Below are positions 36,550-48,328 of a stretch of 64,000 nt of DNA, piece after piece (the first letter of the stretch is position 1; every line of letters starts with the position of its first letter). Under the pieces are notes generated by a model. The model was not told the origin of the DNA. It made no database searches and saw nothing but the letters and a program-made list of their open reading frames with translations. The stretch comes from Chloromonas sp. AAM2. Its lineage: Eukaryota; Chlorophyta; Chlorophyceae; Chlamydomonadales; Chlamydomonadaceae. The DNA lies in NCBI GenBank assembly GCA_004335635.1, contig QAXH01002687.1:62001-126000 (forward strand), written 5' to 3'. The translations under genes were made by a program, and so were the position numbers.

Positions 36550-38417
36550 ATGGCGGACTACAACCACCTGCGAGACTCTGCGCGTTTTCAGGTGTGCCTG
36601 GTTCTTTGCACCATGCAAGTCAAGCGCTTGGTGGCATGTCTGCTTACCTTCCACACCCCCACAAACGCAGAGCACCACACTGATTGGGAATTGGAATGAG
36701 GAGCGAGAATTGAGGAGGTCCATCCTTAAGGACCTGTTGTCCAAGAAGACATTGGGCACTCTCCGGCTGGATGCGTGAGTGCGCAACTCAGCATGCACAT
36801 GTGCTTGTTGTTCAGCTGCCCGTGAGGCTGGGATAAGCTTCTTAAGCGGGGCCCTGTAAGGTCAGCCCACAGCAGCATGCACACATGTGGCAGTGCCTTC
36901 ACCTGGCTGCTCAAACAATCCTCCGGCAATCAAAATGTTTGTTCAATCCTGAGCAAATGCAGCAGTGCATAACCCCTGTTGCATGAAAGGCTCATGGCAA
37001 CAGCATGCCTTCCCACCCACGGCATCACGACCTGACATGACCTGCTGTTCAGATCTGCAAAAAATGTTATAAATAATTATCCAGGTTAAATGCCAAGCTT
37101 TGGACTCACGCAGCTCATACCTCACCACCCACCGCAGGTACCACCAAAGAATGAGTGTGGCACTCCAAGAAGTAGAGCTGACCAAAACGCAGGACGACGA
37201 GTTCGTACACTTTGGCGACGTGGTGCAGCTTGTACATCTGGAAAGCAGCACAGTGCTTGCATGCGATGTTAGCGAGGCAGATACCCGGCCAGGGGAGAAC
37301 TCCTGTGCCGCCACTGCCGCCACCCAAATCACCGCCCCATGTGCCCGCAACAGCCTCGTGCTCGTCCGTTACATACCACCTCCACAGTCCCCCTTGGAAC
37401 CTGACTATGGCGATGAGACGTTGCGGTATGGACAGAAGGTGCAGTTAGCTGCCCACCCAGCTGCCTCAGGCCAATCTATGGATGCAACAGGTGGTCCACG
37501 GCCCCTCAGGCTGTACTCAAAGCCTGTGTCCACCACACACTTTGCAAAGTACTGTCGCAACCAGCTGGTGGGCTTCACATACCGCAATTCATTTGACACA
37601 GGTGCGAATTGCAGTTAATTTGGTGCACGGGGATCAGCATCTGTTGCAACAGGGTCACATCCAAGTTTAATAGTGAGTTGGGGTTCTCCCGTGCAATGTG
37701 GGTGGATTTGAAGGGGCGGGACAGGGTCGGTGCGCTGAGGTCATATGAAAACTTGGTGATGTGTTGTCTTTGGAAAACACGTGATACCATTCGTGGCCAG
37801 TAGGCTAATCAAAAGCCGTGACCTTGCCCGGCCTTGCCCTTACATGAGGCCGTGTCCCCATCCACTGATGCATCCTGTGACAGGCATGATGTACTGCACG
37901 TGTATACGTCTTGCTGTTGCGGCCCTTCATATTTCCTGGTTTGTATGCCACCTGATTGTTGTGCATGCTGCAGTGTGGGAGGTGGTCACGCCTGACCCCA
38001 CCCACCGGGCTCTGTCCGTCGGCCTGGAGGTGCTGGCAGGGGCACCCGTACTGCTGGTGCACAGCGCTACACAGAAACCACTGCTGGTGGGTCAGCGGGC
38101 AGACTTGGGTGGTAAGGCTCACCGCAGCGCTACACAAAGCCTACGAGGCTGACGAGGGTTCACAGGCCATGGGAACCAGCCATACTCACCAATCTAGACT
38201 CGTAGGTCACACGTGCACATACTAAGAATCAACGCCAGTCCACTCCAGATGAGCCAAGAGAGTTGCCGCCAGTGTCTCACGCAGAATCAGTCGCAGTGGC
38301 TGTAGTTTGACGTCTAATAGTAGTGCACACCAAGGGGTTGCATGCAGGACATGCTGCAGGCAATTCATGTGGTGCTTGCAATGGAGTGCGAGTCAAAAGT
38401 GGTGCTGAAGGCACGCG

Positions 38418-38459
<42 letters not shown>

Positions 38460-39789
38460 AACACACATGAACACACATAAACACACATAAACAGGACGTC
38501 CATGTCTGAGGCACTCATGTCCCCTACTGGCGTAGGTTGAGAACCAGAAGTACCCCAATGACTTTGGCATGGAGCTTGAGCTGTCGGCGCGCAGTGCGGC
38601 CAACAAGGGCCTCAAGCTGGCCTGCGAGAACAGCACCCTGGGGCTGCTCAAGGGGACCATCCCGAAGAGCGACTCCAGTGAAACGTACTGGACCTTCATG
38701 ACGGGCTCCAAGGTGGCCACACTACCAACACCCAAGTGAGTCGGTTCCATGGCTGCTTTCGCGCTTCCTGGCACGTTTCCGACAGTTGTATAGCACTTGG
38801 TAAGCAAGTCTGCATCAGTCTGCCCAGGCTCCTGAGTGGCATGGCTTCCTTTTGCACCGCACTCTGTCAAGGTGTGCTTAGTGTAAATCTTGTGTAGTTG
38901 AGGGATAGGTTGCCATAAAGGCCATGGTACATTCGGGTCCATGTGTTCATTGCTACAACCAGCTTGTGGGGCATTGCTTGTGTGGCTGCTGCAGTTAGCC
39001 ACCACGGGCACACTTCAGTTCAGGACCTGCACTTCATTCCATGTCTTGCGTTGGGTCCTGATACTGCTGTGTCATGCCATCCCGCAGGGTGTTGCCAGCG
39101 CCTGAGGCATGTGCGGCAGTTGCTTCGGTTGTGGCCGAGCTCATTGCCATGCACGGCGGCATCTACCCCTTGGAGCGCAAGCTGGTCACGTGGGCCAGCT
39201 CACGCATGCACCTGCCAGCAGACGGTGAGTTGGAAGGGATGAGTTGAGAAGGGTGGGTTGGACAGGGGTGTTTAGGAAGGGGCCTGAAAGCTTGTGGGTG
39301 AGTCGACAGTGTCATAAAGAAGCCTGGAACCCTCGTGAGGTTTATAACAGGTGCAGATCCACCGAGTGAATGCTCGGCAGGTTTTGTGGCCGGACGGGTT
39401 CAACAGCTTGTTGAGTTTCAGGCCAGGGTTACCAAGGCCTCTAGCTAGGCCACCAGGCTGAAGTGCAACGTTGTAGAATGTCGTGGCCATGTCTGGCTAT
39501 GATCTGACAGTCAAGCTAGTGCTTACAACCATCTATGATATTTCATTCAAGTGCACAGGCCTGTGCGCTGCCTGTGTTGCGTCCCCATGCTCATACACGT
39601 TTCATGCTTGTTGCTGCAGAAACCCTTCTCCTGCTGAGACAAGTGGGCCTTCTCTCAGCCGAGGAGCACGCTGCGGGCCTCAACGCCCAGTTCATGCTGC
39701 CAGCCAAGCCGGGCTATGTCGATGCGCTGGGCATGCTGGCAGCCATACGCACTGCGGCTGGCACAACAGGCGCTACGCTGCGTGCTTAG
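36550..39789 (+). CDS. CFAP161: Cilia- and flagella-associated protein 161
   Basis: CFAP161 is a microtubule inner protein of motile axonemes. Exons 36550-36591, 36671-36774, 37138-37601, 37974-38086, 38536-38735, 39088-39224, 39620-39789 give 409 residues, longer than the roughly 300 of the human protein. Matching blocks: IGNWNEERELRRSILKDLLS near the N-terminus, QDDEFVHFGDVVQLVH, NSLVLVRYIPP, ETLRYGQKVQLAAHP, and GMELELSARSAANKGLKLAC. The extra length is mostly the C-terminal exons (VVAELIAMHGGIYPLERKLV and ETLLLLRQVGLLSAEEH). These read like the EF-hand-like or dimerisation tails of other flagellar proteins, but I cannot name the domain. Its presence says the organism builds motile flagella. 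Shares a divergent upstream region with the OPR gene. Confidence 0.88.
38412..38492. repeat. (CA)n microsatellite and decayed flank
   Basis: About 43 bases of uninterrupted CA steps, followed by ACACATAAAC units, in the CFAP161 intron 38087-38535. Confidence 0.97.
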
Positions 39790-39890
39790 ACAGACCCAAG
39801 GCCTGGGTACAACTCGGAGACAAGCGTGATCAACAGGGGTTTTCTGCCCACCTATCAGACTCACGTCTGATAGTCTGTATAACCAGCCTA

Positions 39891-40077
39891 AGACCAAAAA
39901 AGGTGTTTGCCAGTTTCGGGACAATTCCTGTGTCATGCACTGAAACCAGTGGTAGTGTGTCACCTCCTGTCCTGAATGATTTGGTACGCACTATCGCAAC
40001 CCAACTTGCACGAACAGTCACCACAGGAACCCGTCAAATTGTCCCAGACCTGGCAAACATCGTTTGGCTTTGGTTTA
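39891..40077. mobile_element. MITE-like inverted-repeat element, copy C
   Basis: Left end ACCAAAAAAGGTGTTTGCCA and right end TTGTCCCAGACCTGGCAAAC are inverted copies, about 185 bases apart. The interior (CACTGAAACCAGTG) matches copy D, which supports one family. Confidence 0.7.
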
Positions 40078-40246
40078 CTGTGATGCGTTACAGGCCAGCC
40101 CTTTCCCACTCCATCATACTTCATAACGGAGCTCATCCCAGCCAACATTCATGAGAGGACTCCACTCCTTGAATTCGCAGTTGTTTTGCTTAGAAAACGA
40201 GTTTGAGTTTGATCGCTGAAGTAGCCATGTCATAGGAATTACGCCA

Positions 40247-40251
40247 TGTAA
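40247..40251 (+). terminator. Possible TGTAA polyadenylation signal
   Basis: TGTAA about 460 bases after the CFAP161 stop, in line with the algal signal, but a short motif. Confidence 0.3.
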
Positions 40252-40573
40252 ATATCAAGCGCCCAAGCCGTCTTGACTCAATGTCTTCCTTGATCGGCAT
40301 GGCAATCTCAAGAGGGGAAGGATTCCAACCCGTCCAACCTACATGTTGACAGGTCACAATCGTTGAAAGAAATAGCTACATGTCGACAGCTCACTCTGAC
40401 GTCACATATTTCTCCATCTCTAATATCAAACACCTAAGGGAGGGCTCAAAACAGCAAGACCCGGATCAGCACGGTCATCAATGCCCAAACAAACCAAAAC
40501 GTCAGTGACCAATTAGTACTCATATCAGTCTTGCTTAACCAGAAGCTGCATTGCCTGTTTGATGTCTCACATG

Positions 40574-43500
40574 TCAAGGCTCGACATCGGCCTGCGCATC
40601 AACAGGCGACCCGTTCCTCGCCCGCGGCTGGCTTGCCCGCGGCTGCTGCTGCCGGCGCTTGCGGTGCGGTATTGCCTTATCCAGAGCAGCAGCCCAGTCC
40701 CCTGTGCGATGCACCTCTACCAGGGCTATGACAACGTCACTGACGTTGAGGACAGGGCGCATGCGAATGCCGGGGCTTGACATGCCGAGGGCGTCGGCGT
40801 GCTCGGCTATGGGCAGGCGGGCGGATCGCAGGGAGTGGGTGGCCTGCATAGAGGCAGGGATAGGCAGGGTGTTGGGAAGCAGACGCTGGGTGCGTGCAGG
40901 CTAACTGGAACTGTTTGCAGGCAGGCAGGCGAGCTGAGCAGGTGGAAAGGGCTGTACGAACAGCAAAGAGCTTTGGTGTTTGTAGAATTACATGCCGACC
41001 GCTTTACGAAATGCATCTCACAGGTGGAACGCGCCTTTCTGACAGGAGAGAGCTTTGCTGTTTGTGTAAAAACCCACTCCTCACGAAATCTATTTCACGA
41101 TGCTCTGCCCAGTAGCCGTCTGTATGCAACCCAAGTACCCTAAACTCCTAGCTGACCAACCTATGCCAGGCCTGAACGTCGGCAGCTTCCCTCTCACCGC
41201 AAAGCCTGATGTGACGCCCTTGCGCACAGTCCTGTCCACGATGCCCCCCACCACGTACACGTCCCCAGGCTCCAGCCGCAGTAGGGGTGACTCAGCATCA
41301 GGGGAGAGGATCACCAACTGTAGGTACATCACCAAACACGTGATTGAGATGATGACGTGTCTTAAGTGGCATCAGGGTCTGGTGTGGCCTTAAGTGTGCT
41401 TCTGATCTCATAGAAACCGTCGGCGGTGCCCATCCCGATCCGTGTCCTCTGACAGCTTCCCTGTTGTATATGCCTTCTGAAGATTCTCTACGTGGGTGTC
41501 TTGAATAGTACCAGGGTCTGGTGTGGTCTTGACTCAAGGCTTGAGTGTGCTTCTGATCTCGTATAAATGTTGACCATTGCCGCTATCTGTAGCTGACGAT
41601 TCTCTTCCGCACCAGCTCCTGCATCCAGGATAACGTAATTCCCCTGCCCCACACACCCAACACAATGCCACTGCAAGCCCCTCCACCAACCGAATCTCAC
41701 ACGGCTCACCTCGGCGGACGAGAACACCTGCGGCTATTCCATTCCTCCCTGCCCCATTCATCTTGGAGCCAAAGCAACACTCCAAGCGACAATGCTGTCC
41801 ACACCACCCCCTTGCTGCACAAGCGCCCTGCCCACTTCTGGCCCCGTTAACAGGTGGGAACATCAACATCAACATCAGTACTCCGTTATGACCTGCTCCT
41901 TGACGCAGGAGCAACACCCGGCCTCCACACCTTTTCAGGCGCAAACACCTCCATGAGCGGTTTCTCATGCAGCCCCACGGGCCAGCTGCCGCAGCCTATG
42001 TGCTCCCCAAAGGCCGCCACCTCGCCCGTCCAGCTCGTGGCGTGCAGGGCCAGGGGGGAGGCGCTGGATCGGTTCACGGCCATAGCCCACTCCATCTGTG
42101 AGGGGTATTGTAATAACTAGTCATGAAATTGTAATATTCAATCATCAATTATCATCAATTATGTATGGGGCCAGCGAGAAGCCACGCCAGTTTTCTTCAC
42201 TCAAGGGTGATGACCGGCAAGCTCCCGCCCCCGCAGAGCAATCCCACACAAGACCGTCCTCAAGCTAGGTTTTGCAACGTTCACAAGGAGTCGGGAAAAG
42301 ACTGCAGTTGAACGCACATGTACTAGTAGACCTGTTAACACCTGACACAGCACGTGCCATGCACACTTGTGTGCCCTGACAGCCTACCTGCTTGGCCAGG
42401 CTGCGGGTCTCCAGCCCCGGTCGGCAGTGCTGGGCGGCAAAGCTGCAGTCCACCACCACTGTGGGACCTGCGGGCAGAACAAGTCAGAAAACTGTGACAG
42501 TGACACCTCCTGGGATCAGGGCAGCATGGCACAACATTATCAAGTCCATCACTACATGGCTTGTCAAGGTTTGAACCCACGCTTTTGCGGTTTGCAGTAC
42601 TGCAGTCCGCACAATCTAGGCGCTTGGCAGCCGCCCATCGACCGCCAAAAGCGCCCATTGTCAGACGTGATCAAGCATTGTGCTGATTTGTGACTGGCAT
42701 TCCATCGGCACGGGGCAGCAGGAACGCTGTTGGTGTCAAAGGACGCACAAATACACTTAAGATCAGAGACCTGTGATCGCTGTGATGTGAGTGTGTGCTT
42801 CACCTGTGTCCAGCGCTGCCTGGAGCCTCTCCCTCTGCAGCCTGCCGGCCTGTTGCCTGCCCCGGATCAGCCGCTCCTCCAGGTCGTGGGCCAGGGCAGG
42901 CGGCAGGGCCGACTGGACTCGCTCCAACTCAGCCCTGGAAGCACCAGGATGAGGTTGGATACAGGCTTGTGGTATATTCTCATTATGAGTTGCATACCTG
43001 ACAGTGTTCCTGTGCCTGTGGACTTCGGGACTAGAATTGTCAAGAGGTGCATGAACAGCCAGCCAGGAGCACACACAGGCTAGAAGTACGGGACAGGCAG
43101 CCTCCACGCGCTGGATGGAATGGGTCAAGGCAAAAGGCAAGAGGTGTGGGACAGGCAGCCTCCATGGAGTGGGTCAAGACAACAGGCACGCAGTGCTTGA
43201 AGGACAAGAGGTGATGCCTGCAGGGAAAGGCGTATTTGAGGCAGATGCTTTCAAAAGCCAGTCTGTACATGACTGCTTGCTGGCGACTGATTGGTTGGAA
43301 GGGTGCATCACTAGGCTTGGTTAGTAGGAACAAGACCATAATGCACTCACTAGGATTGGTTGTTACAATGGGCCTTCAGACCTGAAGCTCGTCATCGTCA
43401 GCATGTGTTCACGTCTGCTAGGTCTCTACATGTTGCATGCTGCATGCTGGGTCAACGCGAACTCACTTGATTGCTGATATCTGTGCTTTGCGGTTCCGGA

Positions 43501-44173
43501 TGTGGCGCTGTGCCACCACAGGCGCTAACTGGCCGACCAGCTGCTCCCACTGGGCCAGCAGCTGCTGCTGGTCTGCCACCGCTGCTGGAGCCAGCTCCGG
43601 CCGGGCAGCTGTGAGGCGCGGCAGCTGTGGCTGGCCAGCAGCACCTGCCGGTTCTGTACCTGCTGGCTGCAACTGAACAGTCGCCTTGGCCAGCATCTGC
43701 TGCCTGCCTGTCTTGCCCCCAGCACCTGCTTGCTGCTGCTGGCTTGCTGCTGGATCTGCAAACGCCGCTGTACCTGTTGGCTCCATCTGTGAGGTTGCAA
43801 TAGTCTCAAGCTGCAGGTAGTTGGCATCATCTACTGACCCTGCACCTGCTGCCTCCGGTACAGAGCCTGAAAGGTGCAGCAGCTGCAAATGGTGCCCTTG
43901 GCTTGCCTCCTCTGGCAGACATCCACCTGACAGCCCAGCAGACTGTTCTCTGTGGCGATCCAGAGCGTCAAGCTGCGCAAATGCAGTTGCACGGCTACTA
44001 GTGCCGTGGACCTTGGAGCGTGAATCTATCATTGGGACACCCCAGCAGCAAACTTTGCGATGCGTACGCTTGACAGCTGATGCCGGGACTATGCTTGGAA
44101 TGAGCTGGTGTTGCTGCATGGCAGACACTCCAGTTTGCTGACTGCATGGCGCAGGCATCGCATGGCTTAGCAT
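40574..44173 (-). CDS. TRM10: TRM10-type tRNA (guanine-9-N1) methyltransferase
   Basis: Methylates N1 of purine 9 in tRNAs with S-adenosylmethionine, using a SPOUT knot fold. Exons 44173-43467, 42934-42804, 42467-42388, 42095-41931, 41317-41198, 40843-40574; 490 residues. The N-terminal half (about 1-235) is a Gln/Ala-rich extension with no known fold. A charged helix follows (ALAHDLEERLIRGRQQAGRL), then the catalytic domain: GPTVVVDCSF, LVILSPDAESPLL, and the signature DVYVVGGIVDRTVRKG with Asp389. The knot-forming end reads RSARLPIAEHA then RTGDWAAALDKAIPHRKRR. These agree with TRMT10A/B and yeast Trm10. The long N-terminal extension and a basic C-tail are odd but plausible for the nucleus or cytosol. 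A dispersed repeat with a tRNA-like part sits in the intron 42468-42803. Confidence 0.92.
42470..42665 (-). repeat. Candidate tRNA-derived SINE
   Basis: On the minus strand a part from about 42660 to 42565 resembles a decayed tRNA-Leu: an AAGCGCCTAGATT block, then GCGTGGGTTCAAACC, which fits a B box and T arm. It is followed by about 90 bases also found at 31648-31722. Head plus shared tail is the layout of a SINE. It is not a functional tRNA, because the acceptor stem and anticodon arm do not pair well. Confidence 0.4.
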
Positions 44174-44996
44174 GCTGCCGGCCGGAAAGGCTTACGCGAG
44201 TAGAGATGTTCCAAACAGCACATAAGCGTTCTGGACTTAGACGACCAGTGGCGACGGGAGCCGGTCAAACTCGCGAGTTGCGGCGCTGAGGCGCTCGATG
44301 CACGTGGGAGTGACGTATGAAGTCTGTGTGTGTGCATTAATTGTTTTCACCTCCTGCGTGAAGTCTGAGGGGTTGCATGAAATAAAGGCCCCTGAGTGGT
44401 GTTGACCTCCCAGGTGGAGATTACCTGATTAGAGGGCTGTGGTTCAATTCCTGAGAACGGATTGGCATTCATGAGAACACGAATGAACGAGCGCCTTGAA
44501 TGCCAGGGGCTTAGGGCAGCCAGCTTGCTAGGCACTTAGGCACTGGCTCGGTACGCTACGCCTTCTCTGCTTGACAACTCATTGTTTTGTTTTCTGCCAC
44601 AGCTGACAGCGTGATTGCACTGGCATGCGGAGGCTTCTCACAAGAGGGGAGGGATTCCAACCCGTCCAACGTACTTGTGAAGGGGATTGCGACACACCAG
44701 GGCAGTAATGGTACACTTGGTAGCACTCTGACTGCCTGCCTCCTTGGGGAGGCAGCCATCATGATGCTCGGTGGTAGCACTCTGGCATTACCAGCTGCTC
44801 ATGGTTCGACACACCTGATCAGCTTTGGGTTCAGAGCCTTTAGTAGACGTCAGCCTTATGGCTTCTCACATTGACGTTCAATTCTTCATTGGCGTCCATT
44901 TCTTCAGTTTTGGTTGCTCAAGCATTCTGCCTCATGCCTTGAAAACATTGTTAGCAGGGCAACTGCATTGGAAATTGCAATCACTACACAGACCGC
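44174..44996. other. Gap between TRM10 and STK19 genes, repeats
   Basis: Includes the TRM10 upstream region, a tRNA-like stretch (about 44395-44455, GTGGTTCAATTCCTGAGAAC) and a dispersed repeat (44639-44823). No gene recognised. Confidence 0.55.
44639..44823 (+). repeat. CCAACCCGTCC dispersed repeat, copy 1
   Basis: Both the first part (GGGAGGGATTCCAACCCGTC to GGGCAGTAATGG) and the last part (ATGATGCTCGGTGGTAGCAC onward) recur at 48661-48873, with different middle sequence. Confidence 0.9.
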
Positions 44997-47920
44997 TCAA
45001 CCAGGCTTTGCAATCTTAATCAAATCGCCAGCCGTGCTGTGCACCCTGACCACATCCCCCCTCCCTAGGAGATCCCGCAAGTGATAACCCACATTCATCA
45101 CACTTTGGCGCAACTTCAAACCCGGCGTCCCCAATGCAGGTGCACGTGCCTGCAAACCGCCAGCACCTGATTTAGTCCGTGACTGACCACCACTATCACT
45201 GCCCTGGTTCCCACCAACAGGCACATCAATCACAAGAGGTCTTAAGAAGCCTCCTTCACTTGCAGCAGGCGGTTCTGCTGCCCTACGTCTGCCGCTGCTG
45301 CTGCTGCCTGCTTTGCCTGCCGCTGGTGCACCGCTGCCTAACAGTGTGCGCTCAGCCACTTCACCGCGTGGCTTCTTGGCAATGAATGCAAGCAGCTCCT
45401 TGCGACCTGCAGTGCATGCCCAGCGCACAGTACAACAGCAGGCTGGTTGCATTTTGGCCAGACGTGTTGAGAGCAGGACTGTAGCACATTATCAAACGTG
45501 CACACTTAAACGACCCCATGCTTATTCAGATTTCACCTGGTGGCCATTTGTAACATGCAAAACAAAATCAGATCAGGTGAGTGCAAACTCAGGTGCAGAA
45601 TACAAAGTCCTGCCCTCGCTCCAGCTCCTTCTCTCACCTGCCAAGATGCTCTTGATTATGGGTCCCAGTCCCGGGCAGCAAAGCAAGTACGATCCATCGT
45701 CAACAGGGTGCCTGGCCAGCACGCCCAGCTGCAGCAGCCTCGCCAACGCATCATCAGCGGTCACAAGCCCTGCTGAAGTGGGGATAGCCTGAGCAGATGT
45801 GCTGCCAGCAGCTGCAGCTGCCTGCCCTTTGCCAGCAGCCGAAGCAGCACCTGTTCGTGCCCCGGCTGCAGCAATACCAGCATTGCCAGCATTGCCAGCC
45901 CTGCCCTGGCCGTTGGTGGTTGGCGGTTGGTTCAGTTGGGTGCGCAGCAGAGTGAGCAGGTGTGACTGTGCGATGCTCACGTCTGTGTGGTGTGGCACTA
46001 CACGTGCGCAGAAGGCCTCCGCCATGGCTTGCTCCTGAGTGGGTGTGTCAGCGCCTGGCTGGCTCGTGTGATGTGTCACACCTGCGCGGATGAGGCCAAA
46101 AATGCGCTACGTTAAAGCAGTGATTTCATCGGACCAGTCAAAAAAACCCAGTCCTTGTGTATCAGCGTCATAACCTTTTGCTATTGCTATAGCGGTACGT
46201 CTACCCCACATGTAGACTTGCACTCAGACACATCACTATCAGGGCTTTCGCATCCTGCGGTTTTGCAGCATGTGGTGCTGCAGGCTGCTGCTCATTTTGT
46301 GGTGGAATTCAACTTAGCGCCCCGTTCCTGCATGACCATATTGTGTCTGTGCTGCTGCCAGCTAGAGTTGCCGTCAATAGACCTTTGCAATGCCTGCTGG
46401 CTTATGCTATGGCACACCGGGTCACCTGGTTCGTTGTCCTGCTGTTGGTGCTGTTGGTGCTGCCTAGCTGCTGCTGCCGCCGCTGCATCCCGCACAGTCT
46501 GGAGGTAGTCACTCGTCAGCAGCACACCGTGCTCATCAACCCCTAGGGAAGCCACAGCACAAGAAAAAGGCTTCTACCAGAGCGAGCACAGCCATGTGTA
46601 TGAGTCTGGCGACAGTTGAGAGCGTGCTTTGTGAGCAGTCTGAGGAACGGCTGCTGAACGTACAACACGTAAAATGCTCTGAAGCGCGCTGTGAAAGCAC
46701 CTATGCATTTGAAGCAAGAACAGTGCTGTCTCAGATCCTGTACCTGTGGCCAACTTGAACATTCGGATGACGTTTCTCCTCCTGAGGTTGTCCAGTTCCC
46801 GCTCTATGCCCCGCTTGTCCCTGAGCACATTCTGTAGCTGTGTCACAAGCACCATAGGCGGCAGAGGGGTGCTGCTGCTGCTGCCTTTGATGCTGCCTGG
46901 GAAGGACGGGGAAGAAGACATCGGCCTGGAGAATGGCACAAGGCGTGGGACAGCAGGATCAAAAGAGGATCATGGCATCCCCAGTCGATGTTGCTGTATC
47001 CAATACAAACAATGTTCAGAAACCAGTGAAAGGCCACTTTCCCCTGCAGATGTTGCTTTACACAACAATCAATGATTGATGGAATCCCATGCAGTAGTCC
47101 GCTTGCAAACACAAACATTGCTGTATGAAATCAGTCAGCAATCAATGGTTTAGGACGCTGAGTATTAGTCCCGTCTGCTGAGGTGTGAAACGTTACCTCT
47201 CACCTGCTGGACTTGAGCACCTCGTTCCTAAGAAAGAGAAAAGAGGCTTCCACATCACTGGGCAAAGGCAGGTCAGCGTCTGCTTCATCCTCAGCTGCTG
47301 CCTGCTGCTTAGATGGACTGAGCTCCTGTGCAGCCTGGGCACCGGTCAAGGACCTCTGCAAGCATGCAAGGAAATGCTATACAAACGGTGCCCTGGGCGC
47401 CATGTGTGTGCGTCGCCTTGTGTGTGTGTGTTACATAGCTTTCAGCTCAGGGAGGACTGCTCAGCAAGGGCAAGGGCGGAAGGAAAACAAGCAGCACAAC
47501 TGTTAACTGAACCACTGCACCAGCAATAGATGCACATCAGCTTGGCTGCTGGCCAAACAGCAACAGGGTGCGTCGCCTTGTGCATAACTGAGTTGCTTAA
47601 CGGGCGGCCGGATCAGCAACTCGTGTGGAGAAGGGACCGTGTATAGGCTGGTGTTCGTCTCAAAGTCAGCTAGGGACTATGCATGTGTCTTCTGGTAGGC
47701 TTATGATTCTTTGGTCATGATTCAGCTGCTCTGCTGCCTGCAAGGTTGGAGCCCTGCCCTCGGTAAGCCGGTGTGCCTCACTGACATGAGATGTATGCTT
47801 GCCCTGGCCAGTATGCCCCCGTAGATGCGCAGAGCCTGCCCAAACTATTTTCCAGCAAACCGTCAGCCCACTTACCACGGAGTCTAGCAGCCTGCGCCTC
47901 TTCGTTTGTGTGTCTGCCAT
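44997..47920 (-). CDS. STK19: STK19 orthologue, winged-helix DNA-binding protein
   Basis: STK19, once thought a kinase, is a winged-helix protein of transcription-coupled repair. Exons 47920-47876, 47355-47204, 46925-46744, 46542-46426, 46081-45638, 45406-44997; 449 residues against about 250 in the usual protein. Family blocks: DVEASFLFLRNEVLKSS, IERELDNLRRRNVIRMFKLA, VDEHGVLLTSDYLQTVRDA, LLQLGVLARHPVDDGSYLL, LGPIIKSILAG then RKELLAFIAKK, and the ending LRQSVMNVGYHLRDLLGRGD with VRVHSTAGDLIKI. The extra length is Gln/Ala-rich (from 46440 and 45830-45930) and Ser/Gly-rich linkers between winged helices. The donor at 46425 is chosen over one at 46382 because only it avoids a stop in the next exon. 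Starts head to head with the Hsp20-like gene. Confidence 0.9.
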
Positions 47921-48328
47921 GCTTGCCTTGCCCAGACTGCATGCCAGGGTCCGGAAGACCTGGTATGCTAATCTGTATGGTCGGTCACAGCCTGATCTAG
48001 CAGCTTTACAGCCAGGCTGACTACCAAAGTCCAAAGGGCTAGCAGCTCTCAGTGTCAGTGATAGGGTTTGCCAATTGTCTTCTGCAGATATGAAGCCTGG
48101 CCATACACACAACAAGCAAAGGATCGGTAGTGAAGCGGCACATGGCACGAGAGAGTAGGCAATGGCGCATTACCATGGGTTAGGGTTTTGACGGGCCGAA
48201 ACCTTGAAAGGCCATAACCGCTAGGGCTCTTTCAGGATTCGCATCGGAAAAGGATCCATCCCCATCATTCACAACATCATTCAGACGTGCGCTCCGTTCG
48301 CCTCTACACTTCCTTGTTCGACCTCAGC
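47921..48328. promoter_or_regulatory. Divergent promoter region STK19/Hsp20-like
   Basis: About 408 bases between the two predicted starts. It may contain more 5' sequence of the Hsp20-like gene, whose start is uncertain. No motif identified. Confidence 0.4.

Larger units (their letters stand above)
39790..40573. other. Intergenic gap between convergent genes
   Basis: CFAP161 and the TRM10-type gene end towards each other. The gap holds an inverted-repeat element (39891-40077), a CCAACCCGTCC repeat fragment (about 40311-40352) and TGTAA at 40247. No gene seen. Confidence 0.6.

Noticed and set aside
38277..39011. 244-codon minus-strand frame
   Set aside because: It runs through the (CA)n tract and is antisense to a CFAP161 exon.
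44395..44455. Functional tRNA gene
   Set aside because: A B-box-like GGTTCAATTCC is present, but no acceptor stem or anticodon arm pairs around it.
46383..46426. STK19 donor at 46382
   Set aside because: Use of this donor puts the next exon in a frame with an early stop; the donor at 46425 keeps the frame.
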